The position numbers were made by a program, and so were the translations under genes. The notes beneath the pieces were generated by a model. The model was not told the origin of the DNA and made no database searches. It saw only the letters and a program-made list of their open reading frames with translations. From Pirellulales bacterium (GTDB lineage Bacteria; Planctomycetota; Planctomycetia; Pirellulales; Lacipirellulaceae), in the NCBI GenBank assembly GCA_019636345.1, contig JAHBXQ010000001.1:367985-431984 (forward strand): a stretch of DNA of 64,000 nucleotides. The letters run 5' to 3'. Of this stretch, positions 36,576 to 45,409 are shown in pieces; positions within the stretch are counted from its first letter, which is position 1, and each line of letters begins with the position of its first letter.

Positions 36576-39122
36576 TTGACGCCTCGGGCGGTCGTGGGTT
36601 ACAAGCCCGCGCGATTCCGCCTGTCGCTCGCGGCGCGCCGACGCCGGTCGCTGCTGCGCAGGCTTGGTCGAAGGACCGCCCCCGTGCCCGACGCCCCCGA
36701 AATTGCCGCTCCCGCCGAGCCGACCCCGGCCAAGCCTTCGCTGCGCGCCCGTGCCGGCGACGCAGCGGCGAAGTTCGTCGCCTGGTCGCGCGCCAGCCGC
36801 CGCAACATGATCGTGGCGGCGAGCGGCGGGGTCACCCTGATCGCCGTGTCGCTCGCGGCGTGGAGTTATCTTGTCCGACTGGCGGTCGACGCCGGGTCGC
36901 AGGCCACCGTCGAAGCCCTGTTGACCGCGTACGACGCCAATCAATTCGAGGACGCCCGGCAGATCGCCGGTCGACTGCAGCAGTACGCCGAGGCCGACAA
37001 GTTCGGCACGGCGCTGTTCGTCATGGGCGCCCTCAAAGCGGACGAGGCTGACGACGAGTTTTCGCCTGAACGGCGCCGCGCCATGCACGCCGTGGCCGCC
37101 CGCTATTTGCAAAAAGCGCGCTCTCTGGGGATCCCCGCCGATCGCGAAGCGAAGCTCCAGTATCTGCTCGGCCGCAGCCTCATCATGGGGCACCAATCGA
37201 CCGCGGGGATCGATTTGCTGGAATCGGCAATCCAGTCGCCCGACATGCCTCGCACCGAAATCCATTCGCTATTGGCCACAGCGTATCTTGACCGGTCCGA
37301 TCCGGACCTGCAGCGGGCGCTCGCCCATTTGCAGCACATGCTTGACGATGCAGCGCTGGCCCCCGAGCTGCGCGGCGACACGGTGTTCCGGCTGACGAAC
37401 GTCTTGCTGCGGTTGAATCGCCCCGATCCGGCGCGCCACGCCCTCGGTCTCGCCGGCGACCAGCCGGAACGCAAGGCCGAGCGTGAACTGCTGTCCGGAC
37501 GAATTCGGCTGGTCGAGGCCGAGTCGCTCGCCGCCGACGCCCCCCAGCGAGGTCCCCTGCTGGACGAGGCCGATGCCCGGCTCCGCGAGGCGCTTGAAGC
37601 GGACCCTGGGGGAACAGCCGTCTCGCGCGAGACGATGTATTGGCTCGGGCGCTGCTACGCCGCTCGCGGCCAAGCCGCCGAAGCGTTGGCTCAGTACCAG
37701 CGACTCGGCAAACTCTACGGCGACACGGCGGAGGGACTCGCCGCGATGCTCGGGGCGGCGGAAACGTACCGCGACAAGCGCGACTTCGAGCACGCGTTGG
37801 CCAGCTACCAGTCGTTGCTGGAGTTGGCGCCTCCGCCCTCCGCCTTCGTCAACCCGCTGATCACGCTGGCCGATCTTCGCAAGCGGCTTCTGGCTGCGCA
37901 GCAGGATTTCGTCGACGTCGGTCGCTACGAAGACGCCGTCGCGATGCTGGACATGTTTCGCGACCTGTTCAGTCGCACCGAGATCGTCGAGCTGCAGGCC
38001 GTCACTGAAGCCCGCTGGGGCGCTGCGCTGTTGGCGCCCCGGGCCGCCGGCGACCGGTGGCGCATCGCGGACGACCAGCGCGAAGGGCGTCGCCACTATC
38101 GCATCGCGGGGCGGGCCTTCGAGGACTTGGCGCGACTGCGTTTCTCGCAGCGCGAATTTCCCGACGACCTGTGGCAAGCCGCCGAAAACTACTTCGCCGG
38201 GCAAAGCTACACCAGCGCGGCCCGGGTGTACCAGGAGTATCTCCAGCACGAATCGCGCAGCCGCAACGCCCTTGCGCTGTTGCGGCTGGGACAGTCTCAC
38301 ATTGCCGTGAGCCAACATTCGCTCGCCGTCGAAGCGCTCGACGAATGCATCGTGACGTATCCCCGCAGCGACGCGGTGTTCCAAGCCCGGCTCGAATCGG
38401 CCCGGGCGCATCGCGAGCTCGGCAAGTACGACGAGGCGGAGCGGCTGCTGTGGACCAACCTGACGGGCGACAACCTGATGCCGACCAGCCCCGAATGGCG
38501 CGACTCGAAGTTCGAACTCGGCCGGCTCTACTACCAGACCGCCCGCTACGACGACGCGATCCGCGAAATCGAAGAGGCGGTCCTTCGCTACCCCGAACAC
38601 AGCGAGACGCTGCTGGCCAACTACACGATCGCCCGCTCGAATCACCGCGCCTCCGAGGCCCCGGCCCGACGGATGCGCGAGGCCAAGACCGAGAACGAAC
38701 GGCAGAAGAATCGGGTCGCGATGAACGACTATCTGGAGCGGGCGCTGGCCACTTACGGCGACGTTCAACGATCGATCACCTTGGCCGGCGGCGGCGATCA
38801 CGACCCGTTGCTGAAGATGCTGCTGCGGAACTGCTACATGATGCGCGGGGCCGTGCTGTTCGACCTGCGGCGGTTCGACGAGGCCCGCGAGGCGTACTCG
38901 GGGCTCTCGTCGCTGTACCAGAACGACCCGTTCGTGCTGGAAATCCAAGTGCAAATCGCCAGTTGTCTGCGGCGGCTCGACGAGCCGGTCAAGGCTCGGC
39001 TGGCGATCGTCCAGGCTCAACAACTGCTCGCCGCGCTCCCGGCCGACGCCAACTTCCTCGCCAGCACCAACTTCAGCCGGCAGCAGTGGGAATTGCTGCT
39101 GGATCAGATGACGGGGTGGTGA
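36576..39122 (+). CDS. Membrane-anchored TPR-repeat protein
   Basis: About 848 residues. A basic N-terminus (ARRRRSLLRRLGRR) and a Pro/Ala linker lead to one membrane helix (residues about 78-100, NMIVAASGGVTLIAVSLAAW). The rest is a long array of helical pairs with TPR signatures, for example YWLGRCYAARGQAAEALAQY, ALASYQSLLELAPPPSAF and LARLYYQ-like GRLYYQTARYDDAIREIEEA. TPR arrays bind other proteins, and here they face outside or across the membrane. The start is uncertain: TTG 36576, or GTG 36594 in frame. It lies 27 bp after the DoxX-like gene and 31 bp before the flagellar flgN-like gene. Confidence 0.85.
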   Translation: MTPRAVVGYKPARFRLSLAARRRRSLLRRLGRRTAPVPDAPEIAAPAEPTPAKPSLRARAGDAAAKFVAWSRASRRNMIVAASGGVTLIAVSLAAWSYLVRLAVDAGSQATVEALLTAYDANQFEDARQIAGRLQQYAEADKFGTALFVMGALKADEADDEFSPERRRAMHAVAARYLQKARSLGIPADREAKLQYLLGRSLIMGHQSTAGIDLLESAIQSPDMPRTEIHSLLATAYLDRSDPDLQRALAHLQHMLDDAALAPELRGDTVFRLTNVLLRLNRPDPARHALGLAGDQPERKAERELLSGRIRLVEAESLAADAPQRGPLLDEADARLREALEADPGGTAVSRETMYWLGRCYAARGQAAEALAQYQRLGKLYGDTAEGLAAMLGAAETYRDKRDFEHALASYQSLLELAPPPSAFVNPLITLADLRKRLLAAQQDFVDVGRYEDAVAMLDMFRDLFSRTEIVELQAVTEARWGAALLAPRAAGDRWRIADDQREGRRHYRIAGRAFEDLARLRFSQREFPDDLWQAAENYFAGQSYTSAARVYQEYLQHESRSRNALALLRLGQSHIAVSQHSLAVEALDECIVTYPRSDAVFQARLESARAHRELGKYDEAERLLWTNLTGDNLMPTSPEWRDSKFELGRLYYQTARYDDAIREIEEAVLRYPEHSETLLANYTIARSNHRASEAPARRMREAKTENERQKNRVAMNDYLERALATYGDVQRSITLAGGGDHDPLLKMLLRNCYMMRGAVLFDLRRFDEAREAYSGLSSLYQNDPFVLEIQVQIASCLRRLDEPVKARLAIVQAQQLLAALPADANFLASTNFSRQQWELLLDQMTGW

Positions 39123-39153
39123 GCCTCGGCCTCCTTTCACGAACGTAGCGCCC

Positions 39154-39648
39154 ATGTCATCGACAAGAACCCTCGCCGATCTGGTCAACAAGCGGCTGCG
39201 TTGTCTTGCGCAACTGCTCGACGTCGGCCAACAGCAGGCCGAGTTCATCGCCCAGGGCGAGATTACGCCCGTGTTGCGGCTGTTGTCGGCCAAGTCGCAG
39301 CTCATCACGGCGCTGCAGGCGATCGAGAAGCTGCTGGCGCCGTTCCACGGCGAGGACCCCGATGCTCGCGTCTGGGAATCCCCCGCGGCCCGGGCGGCGT
39401 GCGCGGCCGAAGCGGAGGAGTGCCGGACCTTGCTGGCCCGGGTCATGGAACTCGAAGCCCGGAACGAGGCGGCGATGACCGAGCGCCGCGACGCGGTCGG
39501 CCAGCAGTTGCAGTCCTTCAACGCCGCCAGCCGGGCCCGGTCGGCGTACTTGGCCGCGAGCCATGCGCGCTCGACCGGCGGCGTCCCGGCGCCCCACGTG
39601 CCTCTGCCGGCGCCGGCAGCCGGCCTGGACGCTCAGTCGCCAGTTTAG
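39154..39648 (+). CDS. flgN: FlgN-like flagellar protein
   Basis: 164 residues, mostly helical, with the coiled-coil pattern of the FlgN chaperone family (LAQLLDVGQQQAEFIAQGEI, residues about 17-36, then LLSAKSQLITALQAIEKLL). FlgN delivers the hook-filament junction proteins FlgK and FlgL to the export gate. The C-terminal 40 residues are Pro/Ala-rich. Its place at the head of the flagellar cluster supports the assignment, which rests on helix pattern and context rather than on strict motifs. Confidence 0.62.
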   Translation: MSSTRTLADLVNKRLRCLAQLLDVGQQQAEFIAQGEITPVLRLLSAKSQLITALQAIEKLLAPFHGEDPDARVWESPAARAACAAEAEECRTLLARVMELEARNEAAMTERRDAVGQQLQSFNAASRARSAYLAASHARSTGGVPAPHVPLPAPAAGLDAQSPV

Positions 39649-39691
39649 TATTCCCCGGGTCGAACCGCTCCTTGCGCCCCGGCCGCGACCC

Positions 39692-40564
39692 ATGAAACTG
39701 TACACCGGCGACGATCCCGACCAGCGCGACCCAGGCCTCGAACTGCCGCCGGGCGAACCGAGTCTCGCGTGCATCCTTGCCGCGTGGAACGACGCCACCG
39801 AGCGGCTGCAGCGAACTCACGAAACGCTGCAAGCCGAGGTCGCCCGGCTCACCGACGAGCTCGAGGCGAAGAACCGCGAGTTGGCCCGTCAAAACCGCCT
39901 CGCCGACATCGGCCGCATGGCGTCGCACATCGCCCATGAGGTTCGCAACAGCTTGGTTCCCGTCACGTTGTACCTGAGCCTGCTGCGTCGCCGCTTGGAT
40001 GGGGACGCCGGCAGTCTCGACATCCTCGCCAAGGCGGAGGCAGGTTTCGCCAACCTGGATTCGACCGTGAACGACCTGCTCAACTTTACCGCTCACCGCG
40101 AACCGCGGTGGTCCACCTTCATTGTCCGCGACTTGGTCGACGAGATTTGCGAGTCGATCGGTCCGCAGCTCGAGGCCCAGGGGATCGAGGCCTCGATCGA
40201 CGTCCCCCCCTACTCGACCGTCACCGCCGATCGCGAGATGCTCCGCCGGGCGATCCTCAACCTGGCGCTCAACGCGATCGACGTGATGCCCCGCGGCGGC
40301 GATTTGGTGATCACCTCCTACGACGGGCCCAACGGGTTCGAGGTCGAAGTCGCCGACAGCGGTCCGGGGCTCCCCCAGGAGCACAAGCTGCGCGTCTTCG
40401 ACCCGTTCTTCACGACCAAGGACCATGGCACGGGGCTGGGGCTGGCGATCGTGCAACGGATCGCCGAGGCGCACGGCGGCCGGGTCACGGCGCTCAACTG
40501 TCCCGACGGGGGCGCCGCGTTCACGATCGAACTCCCCCGTCGCGCCCAACGAGCCGCCGCATGA
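39692..40564 (+). CDS. Soluble flagellar histidine kinase (FlgS-like)
   Basis: 290 residues, no membrane helix. An N-terminal coiled coil (about 36-70) leads to the HisKA domain with H82 in [19 protein letters not shown]. HATPase_c follows with [29 protein letters not shown] and [18 protein letters not shown]. The stop overlaps the ATG of the next gene by four bases, so kinase and regulator are made together. By analogy with FlgS-FlgR of epsilonproteobacteria, it would sense a stage of flagellar assembly. The start is ATG 39692. Confidence 0.88.
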   Translation: MKLYTGDDPDQRDPGLELPPGEPSLACILAAWNDATERLQRTHETLQAEVARLTDELEAKNRELARQNRLADIGRMASHIAHEVRNSLVPVTLYLSLLRRRLDGDAGSLDILAKAEAGFANLDSTVNDLLNFTAHREPRWSTFIVRDLVDEICESIGPQLEAQGIEASIDVPPYSTVTADREMLRRAILNLALNAIDVMPRGGDLVITSYDGPNGFEVEVADSGPGLPQEHKLRVFDPFFTTKDHGTGLGLAIVQRIAEAHGGRVTALNCPDGGAAFTIELPRRAQRAAA

Positions 40565-42024
40565 CGCGCCCCGCTTCCGCCCGTTCGCTCGGCCGCGTGC
40601 TGGTGGTCGACGACCACGCCCCGGCCCGCGAGTCGGTGAGCGATGTGCTGCGCTGCGCGGGGTACGAGGTGCGGGGCCTGGCCAGCGCGGTCGAAGCCCT
40701 GCCGGAACTGACCGCGGGCGATTTCGACGTCGTCGTCACCGATCTGCAAATGCCGGGAATGGACGGCCTGGAGTTCATCCGCGAGATCAACCGCCGGCGC
40801 CTCGGCGTGCAGGCGATCATGGTTACCGCCCACGCGTCGATCGAATCGGCTGTCGAGGCGATGCGCCACGGGGCGTTCGACTATTTGGAAAAACCGTTCA
40901 ACGCACTGCAACTGGAAGACCTCGTCGGCCGGGCCCTCAATCGCAAGCGGCTTCTCGGCGGCGCAGAGCCCGAGGGACCAAGCGGCGACGACGCCCTGGG
41001 GATGGTCGGCGGCAGCGCCGCGATGCGCGAACTGCGAACCCGCATCCTGCAAGTCGCCCCGACCGACGAGACGGTGCTCGTCTGCGGCGAAAGCGGAGCC
41101 GGCAAGGAATTGGTCGCCCGCGCGATCCACGCGGCCAGTCGCCGCGCGGCCGGGCCGCTGGTGAGTCTTAACTGTCCGGCCCTGTCGCCCCAGTTGGCCG
41201 AGAGCGAGCTGTTCGGCCACCGCCGCGGCGCGTTCACCGGCGCCGACGCCGACCGCGTCGGTCGGTTCGAAGCGGCCAAGGGAGGAACGCTCCTGCTCGA
41301 CGAAATCACCGAGATCGATCTGCCGCTCCAGGCCAAGCTGTTGCGCGTTCTGCAGGAGCGCTCGTTCGAGCGGGTCGGCTCCAGCGAGACGATCGCCGCC
41401 GACGTGCGGGTCGTCGCCTGCACGAACCGCGATCTTCCGACCGAGGTCGCCGCGGGACGGTTTCGCGAGGACCTGTACTATCGGCTGGCGGTCGTGCCGC
41501 TGCGGCTCCCCCCGCTGCGGGAGCGCGGAGACGACGTGCAGTTGCTTGCCGATCACTTCCTGCTGCGCGCATCGCGACGGCTCAAGCGGGAGGGATTCGT
41601 CCTGGCCGACGACGCCCGCGAACTGCTCTCGGCCTACCACTGGCCCGGCAACGTCCGAGAGCTGGAAAACATCGTCACCCGGGCGTGCGTGCTGAACGCC
41701 GGCGAGCCGATCGTCGCCGCGGAGATTCGCCCCTGGCTGCAGCAGCCCGACGCGGTCCGCGAAACTCGTCCCGCCGCGTCCACGCAGCTCGATCCGGCCG
41801 ACGCTGCGGCGAGCCTGCCAGTCGGCGCCCGATTGGACGAGGTCGAGCGGGCGCTGATCGTCGCCACGCTGGAACATTTCGACGGCCACCGGGCCAAGGC
41901 GGCCGAGGCGCTGGGGATCGGCGTGCGGACCCTCAGCGGCAAGCTGCGATTGTACGGCTACGCCCCTCGGCAGCGCGACTTCGCCGCGGCGCCGACGAAC
42001 GCGATCGGCAATTTTTGCCGCTAG
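40561..42024 (+). CDS. Sigma-54-dependent flagellar response regulator (FlgR/FleR-like)
   Basis: 487 residues. The receiver domain has phospho-acceptor D61 and K111. The AAA+ domain has Walker A GESGAGKE (176-183), the sigma-54 contact loop GAFTGA (223-228) and [10 protein letters not shown] Fis-type helix-turn-helix ([20 protein letters not shown]) ends the protein. ATGA overlap with the kinase gene shows coupling. The last codons overlap the first of two palindromes (42006-42020), probably its own binding sites, upstream of a sigma-54 promoter for flgB. It is therefore the likely master regulator of the cluster. Confidence 0.92.
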   Translation: MTRPASARSLGRVLVVDDHAPARESVSDVLRCAGYEVRGLASAVEALPELTAGDFDVVVTDLQMPGMDGLEFIREINRRRLGVQAIMVTAHASIESAVEAMRHGAFDYLEKPFNALQLEDLVGRALNRKRLLGGAEPEGPSGDDALGMVGGSAAMRELRTRILQVAPTDETVLVCGESGAGKELVARAIHAASRRAAGPLVSLNCPALSPQLAESELFGHRRGAFTGADADRVGRFEAAKGGTLLLDEITEIDLPLQAKLLRVLQERSFERVGSSETIAADVRVVACTNRDLPTEVAAGRFREDLYYRLAVVPLRLPPLRERGDDVQLLADHFLLRASRRLKREGFVLADDARELLSAYHWPGNVRELENIVTRACVLNAGEPIVAAEIRPWLQQPDAVRETRPAASTQLDPADAAASLPVGARLDEVERALIVATLEHFDGHRAKAAEALGIGVRTLSGKLRLYGYAPRQRDFAAAPTNAIGNFCR

Positions 42025-42053
42025 CCCGCCCCTCCGATCGGCAAGTCTTGCCG
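42006..42053. promoter_or_regulatory. Twin palindromes: likely activator-binding (enhancer) sites
   Basis: CGGCAATTTTTGCCG at 42006-42020 and CGGCAAGTCTTGCCG at 42039-42053 are both CGGCAA-N3-TTGCCG palindromes, spaced 33 bp (about three helical turns), so they lie on one face of DNA. The first overlaps the end of the activator gene. A further TTGCCG half-site is at 42089-42094. They lie about 65-115 bp upstream of the sigma-54 promoter, the usual enhancer distance for NtrC-type regulators. Confidence 0.72.
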
Positions 42054-42116
42054 CACCGCTGTGCGCCAGCAGCGCCCGATTCGCGCAATTGCCGAGCTTC
42101 TCCACTCTCCCCCGCC

Positions 42117-42133
42117 CCGGCATGCTCGTTGCA
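42117..42133 (+). promoter_or_regulatory. Sigma-54 promoter of flgB
   Basis: CCGGCATGCTCGTTGCA fits the sigma-54 consensus (TGGCAC-N5-TTGC) with GG at 42119-42120 and GC at 42131-42132, exactly 10 bases between them. Transcription would begin near 42144, giving a leader of about 55 bases before the flgB ATG at 42199. A sigma-54 activator gene and its likely sites lie directly upstream. Confidence 0.65.
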
Positions 42134-42198
42134 TTGCCCGGTTGTCGCGCGACCGCTCTGGCGGGAATCGCCGGGAGTTTATAGAAGTTTCGCCTGCC

Positions 42199-42660
42199 AT
42201 GCTCACATCGCTTTTAGAAACGTCGACGATCCCCCTGCTCGAACAGGTGATCAGCTTCACGCAAGCGCGTCACGGCGTGCTCGCGGGAAACATCGCCAAC
42301 GTCGACACGCCGGGATATCGCGCCCGCGACCTCTCGCCTGAGGCGTTTCGCGAGCGGCTGCGAGCCGCGGTCGATTCGTCGCGTCCCCGCGAACCGTCGA
42401 CGCTCGAGTACAACGCGCACCTTGCCGGGCTCATGCCCCGAACGACTTCGGCCGACCGCACGCGCCCCAGCGGCCTGCAAGCCAACTACGACAAGATCCG
42501 CGGCGACATGCAGGGCATGCTCCGCCACGACGACAACGACACGAGCCTCGAACGCCAAGTGACCGAGATCGCCAAGAACCAGGCGCAGCACAATCTCGCC
42601 CTGACGATCATGAACCAGCAGCACCGTCTGCTGCGAACGATCGTCAGCGAGCGACTGTAA
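42199..42660 (+). CDS. flgB: Flagellar basal-body rod protein FlgB
   Basis: Proximal rod component, 153 residues. The N-terminal rod motif NIANVDTPGYRARDLS (about 33-48) and the C-terminal helix NQAQHNLALTIMNQQHRLL are typical. The central part is longer than in short FlgB versions. The start is ATG 42199. It is the first gene after the sigma-54 promoter, followed by flgC (169 bp), fliE and fliF, the standard order. Confidence 0.93.
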   Translation: MLTSLLETSTIPLLEQVISFTQARHGVLAGNIANVDTPGYRARDLSPEAFRERLRAAVDSSRPREPSTLEYNAHLAGLMPRTTSADRTRPSGLQANYDKIRGDMQGMLRHDDNDTSLERQVTEIAKNQAQHNLALTIMNQQHRLLRTIVSERL

Positions 42661-42829
42661 GCAATCCGTCCACTGCCGTAGCCACGGCAACCACGCAGGC
42701 GCGAAAGGCGCGAGACCGTCAACAGAAAAGCGAATTCGCCAGCGGCCGACGCCGGCCGAAGGCAATTCCCGTTCCGCGTGATCTCCGTGCCTCCGTGGTC
42801 GTCCGCCCGAACAAGAACAGGAGTCGTCC

Positions 42830-43240
42830 ATGCTCGGCGCCCTCGACGTCAGCACCAGCGCCCTGGTGGCGCAGCGCACGCGGCTCAACGCGATCACTTC
42901 GAATCTCGCGAACATGTCGACGACTCGCAACGAGTTCGGTCAGCCCGACCCCTACGTGCCGAGGTACGTCACCTTTCAGACAGACGAACAGCTTGCCACG
43001 AGCGGCGGCGGCGTCGGCGTGCAGGTCGGCTCGGTTGAATACGCGAACACGCCCCCCCGCATGAAGTACGAACCGGGCCACCCCGACGCCAACGCCGCCG
43101 GGTACGTCGCCTACCCGAACGTCGACATGACGACCGAATTCGTCGACGCCTTGGAGGCGACCCGCGCCTACGAAGCGAACATCGGCGTCATGGAGATCAC
43201 CAAAGACATGGCCGCCCGGTCCCTGCAGATCCTGGCGTAG
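42830..43240 (+). CDS. flgC: Flagellar basal-body rod protein FlgC
   Basis: Proximal rod component, 136 residues. The N-terminal LNAITSNLANMSTTRNEFGQPDPYVPR motif and the C-terminal YVAYPNVDMTTEFVDALEA and AYEANIGVMEITKDMAARSLQIL are diagnostic, although I quote them here in parts. The length is normal. An AGGAG-like site (aacaggagtcgtcc) precedes the ATG. The preceding 169-bp gap contains short low-complexity text (gcgcgaaaggcgcga, ctccgtgcctccgtgg). Confidence 0.95.
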   Translation: MLGALDVSTSALVAQRTRLNAITSNLANMSTTRNEFGQPDPYVPRYVTFQTDEQLATSGGGVGVQVGSVEYANTPPRMKYEPGHPDANAAGYVAYPNVDMTTEFVDALEATRAYEANIGVMEITKDMAARSLQILA

Positions 43241-43293
43241 TCGTCCGTTGGCTGCCGCAAGGAACTGCCGCAACTCACCCGTCACGTTCGCCC

Positions 43294-43596
43294 ATGAACC
43301 CGATCCAAGGCCTCAGCACAGCTCGGTCTTCGCTGCCGTTGCCGCCGGCGGGGCCGAACGCCGCGCGCCCCGACGGAGTCGACTTCAAGCAAATGCTGAT
43401 GGAGTCGATCAACGACGTGAACTCGATGCAATTGCAGGCCGACAAAGCAGTCGAGTCGCTGATGACCGGCGGCGACGTCGACCCGGCCGAAGTGCTGACC
43501 GCCGTCCAAAAAGCCGACCTCGGCTTCCGACTGATGCTCCAGATGCGCAACAAAGTGATGGCGGCGTATCAGGAGATCAAGGACATCAGAGTTTAG
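43294..43596 (+). CDS. fliE: Flagellar hook-basal body protein FliE
   Basis: Adaptor between MS-ring and rod, 100 residues. The conserved part is VDFKQMLMESINDVNSMQ, then ADLGFRLMLQMRNKVMAAY and the final YQEIKDIRV, where FliE proteins normally end in MQV/IRV. The N-terminus is Pro/Ala-rich. fliF follows. Confidence 0.94.
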   Translation: MNPIQGLSTARSSLPLPPAGPNAARPDGVDFKQMLMESINDVNSMQLQADKAVESLMTGGDVDPAEVLTAVQKADLGFRLMLQMRNKVMAAYQEIKDIRV

Positions 43597-43694
43597 CAGG
43601 GTGATTGGCGACGGGGAGCCAGACGACTCCCCCGATCAAGCGTCTCAAGACTCCGGCCTCAGACCTCAAGACTTCCGACACAAGACTTTCGCCC

Positions 43695-45362
43695 ATGGAT
43701 GCGATCAACCAAGCCGTCGCCCAGGTTCGCGAGCTGTTCCTGTCGATGTCCCCCGCGGCGCGGATCACCTCTGCGCTCTTGTTGGGGGTGATCGTCGTCA
43801 GCCTCGGGTACCTCGTCCAGTCGCACGGGGCCGGGGCGGACGATTACCTGTTCAACGGCGACTTCCTGCAGACCGCCGAGGCGAATCGCATTGAGGCGGC
43901 GATCGCCAAGTCGGGGCTCTCGGGTTACGACCGGGTCGGCAATCGGTTCCGGGTTCCCCGCGGGCAGAAGGCCGCCTATCTCGCGGCGGTCGCCAACGAA
44001 GGCGCCCTGCCGACCAACTTCGACACGCTGCTGCAAGACACGCTCGATTCAAGCCCGCTGCTTTCAGACGCGACTCGCAAACAACAGTGGAAAGCCGCCC
44101 GCGAGCGCCAGCTCTCGATGATCGTCAAGATGATGGAGGGGGTCGAGGACGCCAAAGTGCTGTACGACGTCCGCGCCGGCCGCGGATTCGAAAAGGAGCA
44201 GATCACCGCCACGGTCAGCGTCCAGCCGGCCGGCAATTCGGCGTTCGGCCCGCATCAGGTCAATATGATTCGCAAAGCGGTCGCGGGGGCCATCGCGGGG
44301 CTCAAGCCCGATCAGGTCACGGTGCTCGACCTCTCCGGCGGCTCGCGCGCCAACGGTAGCGGGGCCTCGCCGGCGGCCAACTTCGACGATCCCTACTACT
44401 CGACCCGCATCGCCTACGAGGAACGGCTCCGCGACGGGGTCAAGGACCTCCTGGCCGACATCCCGGGCTTGCGCGTGCAAGTGAACGCCGAACTCGACCC
44501 GGTGCTCGGCTCGGAATCCCGTGAAATCTCCGCTCCCAGCGACGGCGTGCCGATCCGCCAGACCAAGCGGGCCGAGGAGGTCGCCAACAACCGCGTCGAG
44601 GACCGCGGTCCGGTGGGCCCCCGCGCCAACGGCCCGGGCCGCACCGGCGGCGACGAAGCGGTCGCCAAGAGCGAAAACAGCGTCAAGAACGAGCACGACG
44701 ACGTCGAGAACTTCGTTCCGACGACCGAGAAACTCCTCAAGGAAGCGGGACTCGTCCCCAAGCACGTCCGCGTGGCGATTGCAATCCCCAGCGACTATCT
44801 CGAACTTGTCTGGCGCGAACGGAATCCCGACAAGGGCCCCGACTATCGCCCGGTCAACGAGGATCTCGACCCGATCCAAGGCAAGGTCGAAGACAGCATC
44901 AAAGGGGTCGTTGCCCCGCTGTTGCCGAAAGAGCTCGCCAAGTCGACTTTCTCGGACGTCAACGTCCACTTCTTCCAATCGCTTACGCCGGACGCGATCG
45001 CCCCCCCGTCGGCTGCGACTTCGGCTCTGTTCTGGGCGGCGGCGAACATGAACACGCTGCTGATGGCCGGGCTCGCGCTGGTGAGCCTTGTCATGCTCCG
45101 GTCGATGGTCAAGTCGATTCCCCCCTCCGAGTCGGTCACCGCGTACGGAACCCCGGCCTTGTTGGCCGAATCGGCCGCGTCCAGTCTTGGCGCCAAAGGG
45201 AGTTCGACCGCTCGGCAGGACGAGCGCAGCGAGCTCAGCGATCGCCCGAAGCTCAAGTTGAAGAAGGGGCCCAGTCTGAAGGACGACCTCCTCGAGATCG
45301 TCCGCGAAGACCCCGACGCCGCCGCCGCCATCCTCCGCGGCTGGATCGGCAACGCCAGTTAG
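43695..45362 (+). CDS. fliF: Flagellar MS-ring protein FliF
   Basis: 555 residues, an integral inner-membrane ring. The first membrane helix is at about 22-42 (TSALLLGVIVVSLGYLV), the periplasmic ring-building motifs (YSTRIAYEERLRDGVKDLL, FDDPYYSTRI region) fill the centre, and a second membrane helix is near residue 450-475. The C-terminal tail LKDDLLEIVREDPDAAAAIL is the FliG-binding helix. It differs from enterobacterial FliF in sequence but not in layout. The start is ATG 43695 (MDAINQAV); an upstream TTG/ATG extension is not conserved. Confidence 0.94.
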   Translation: MDAINQAVAQVRELFLSMSPAARITSALLLGVIVVSLGYLVQSHGAGADDYLFNGDFLQTAEANRIEAAIAKSGLSGYDRVGNRFRVPRGQKAAYLAAVANEGALPTNFDTLLQDTLDSSPLLSDATRKQQWKAARERQLSMIVKMMEGVEDAKVLYDVRAGRGFEKEQITATVSVQPAGNSAFGPHQVNMIRKAVAGAIAGLKPDQVTVLDLSGGSRANGSGASPAANFDDPYYSTRIAYEERLRDGVKDLLADIPGLRVQVNAELDPVLGSESREISAPSDGVPIRQTKRAEEVANNRVEDRGPVGPRANGPGRTGGDEAVAKSENSVKNEHDDVENFVPTTEKLLKEAGLVPKHVRVAIAIPSDYLELVWRERNPDKGPDYRPVNEDLDPIQGKVEDSIKGVVAPLLPKELAKSTFSDVNVHFFQSLTPDAIAPPSAATSALFWAAANMNTLLMAGLALVSLVMLRSMVKSIPPSESVTAYGTPALLAESAASSLGAKGSSTARQDERSELSDRPKLKLKKGPSLKDDLLEIVREDPDAAAAILRGWIGNAS

Positions 45363-45409
45363 TCAGCCGTCAGTTGTTCGTCGCCAATCACTAACCGCCA
45401 GTCGCTCCC

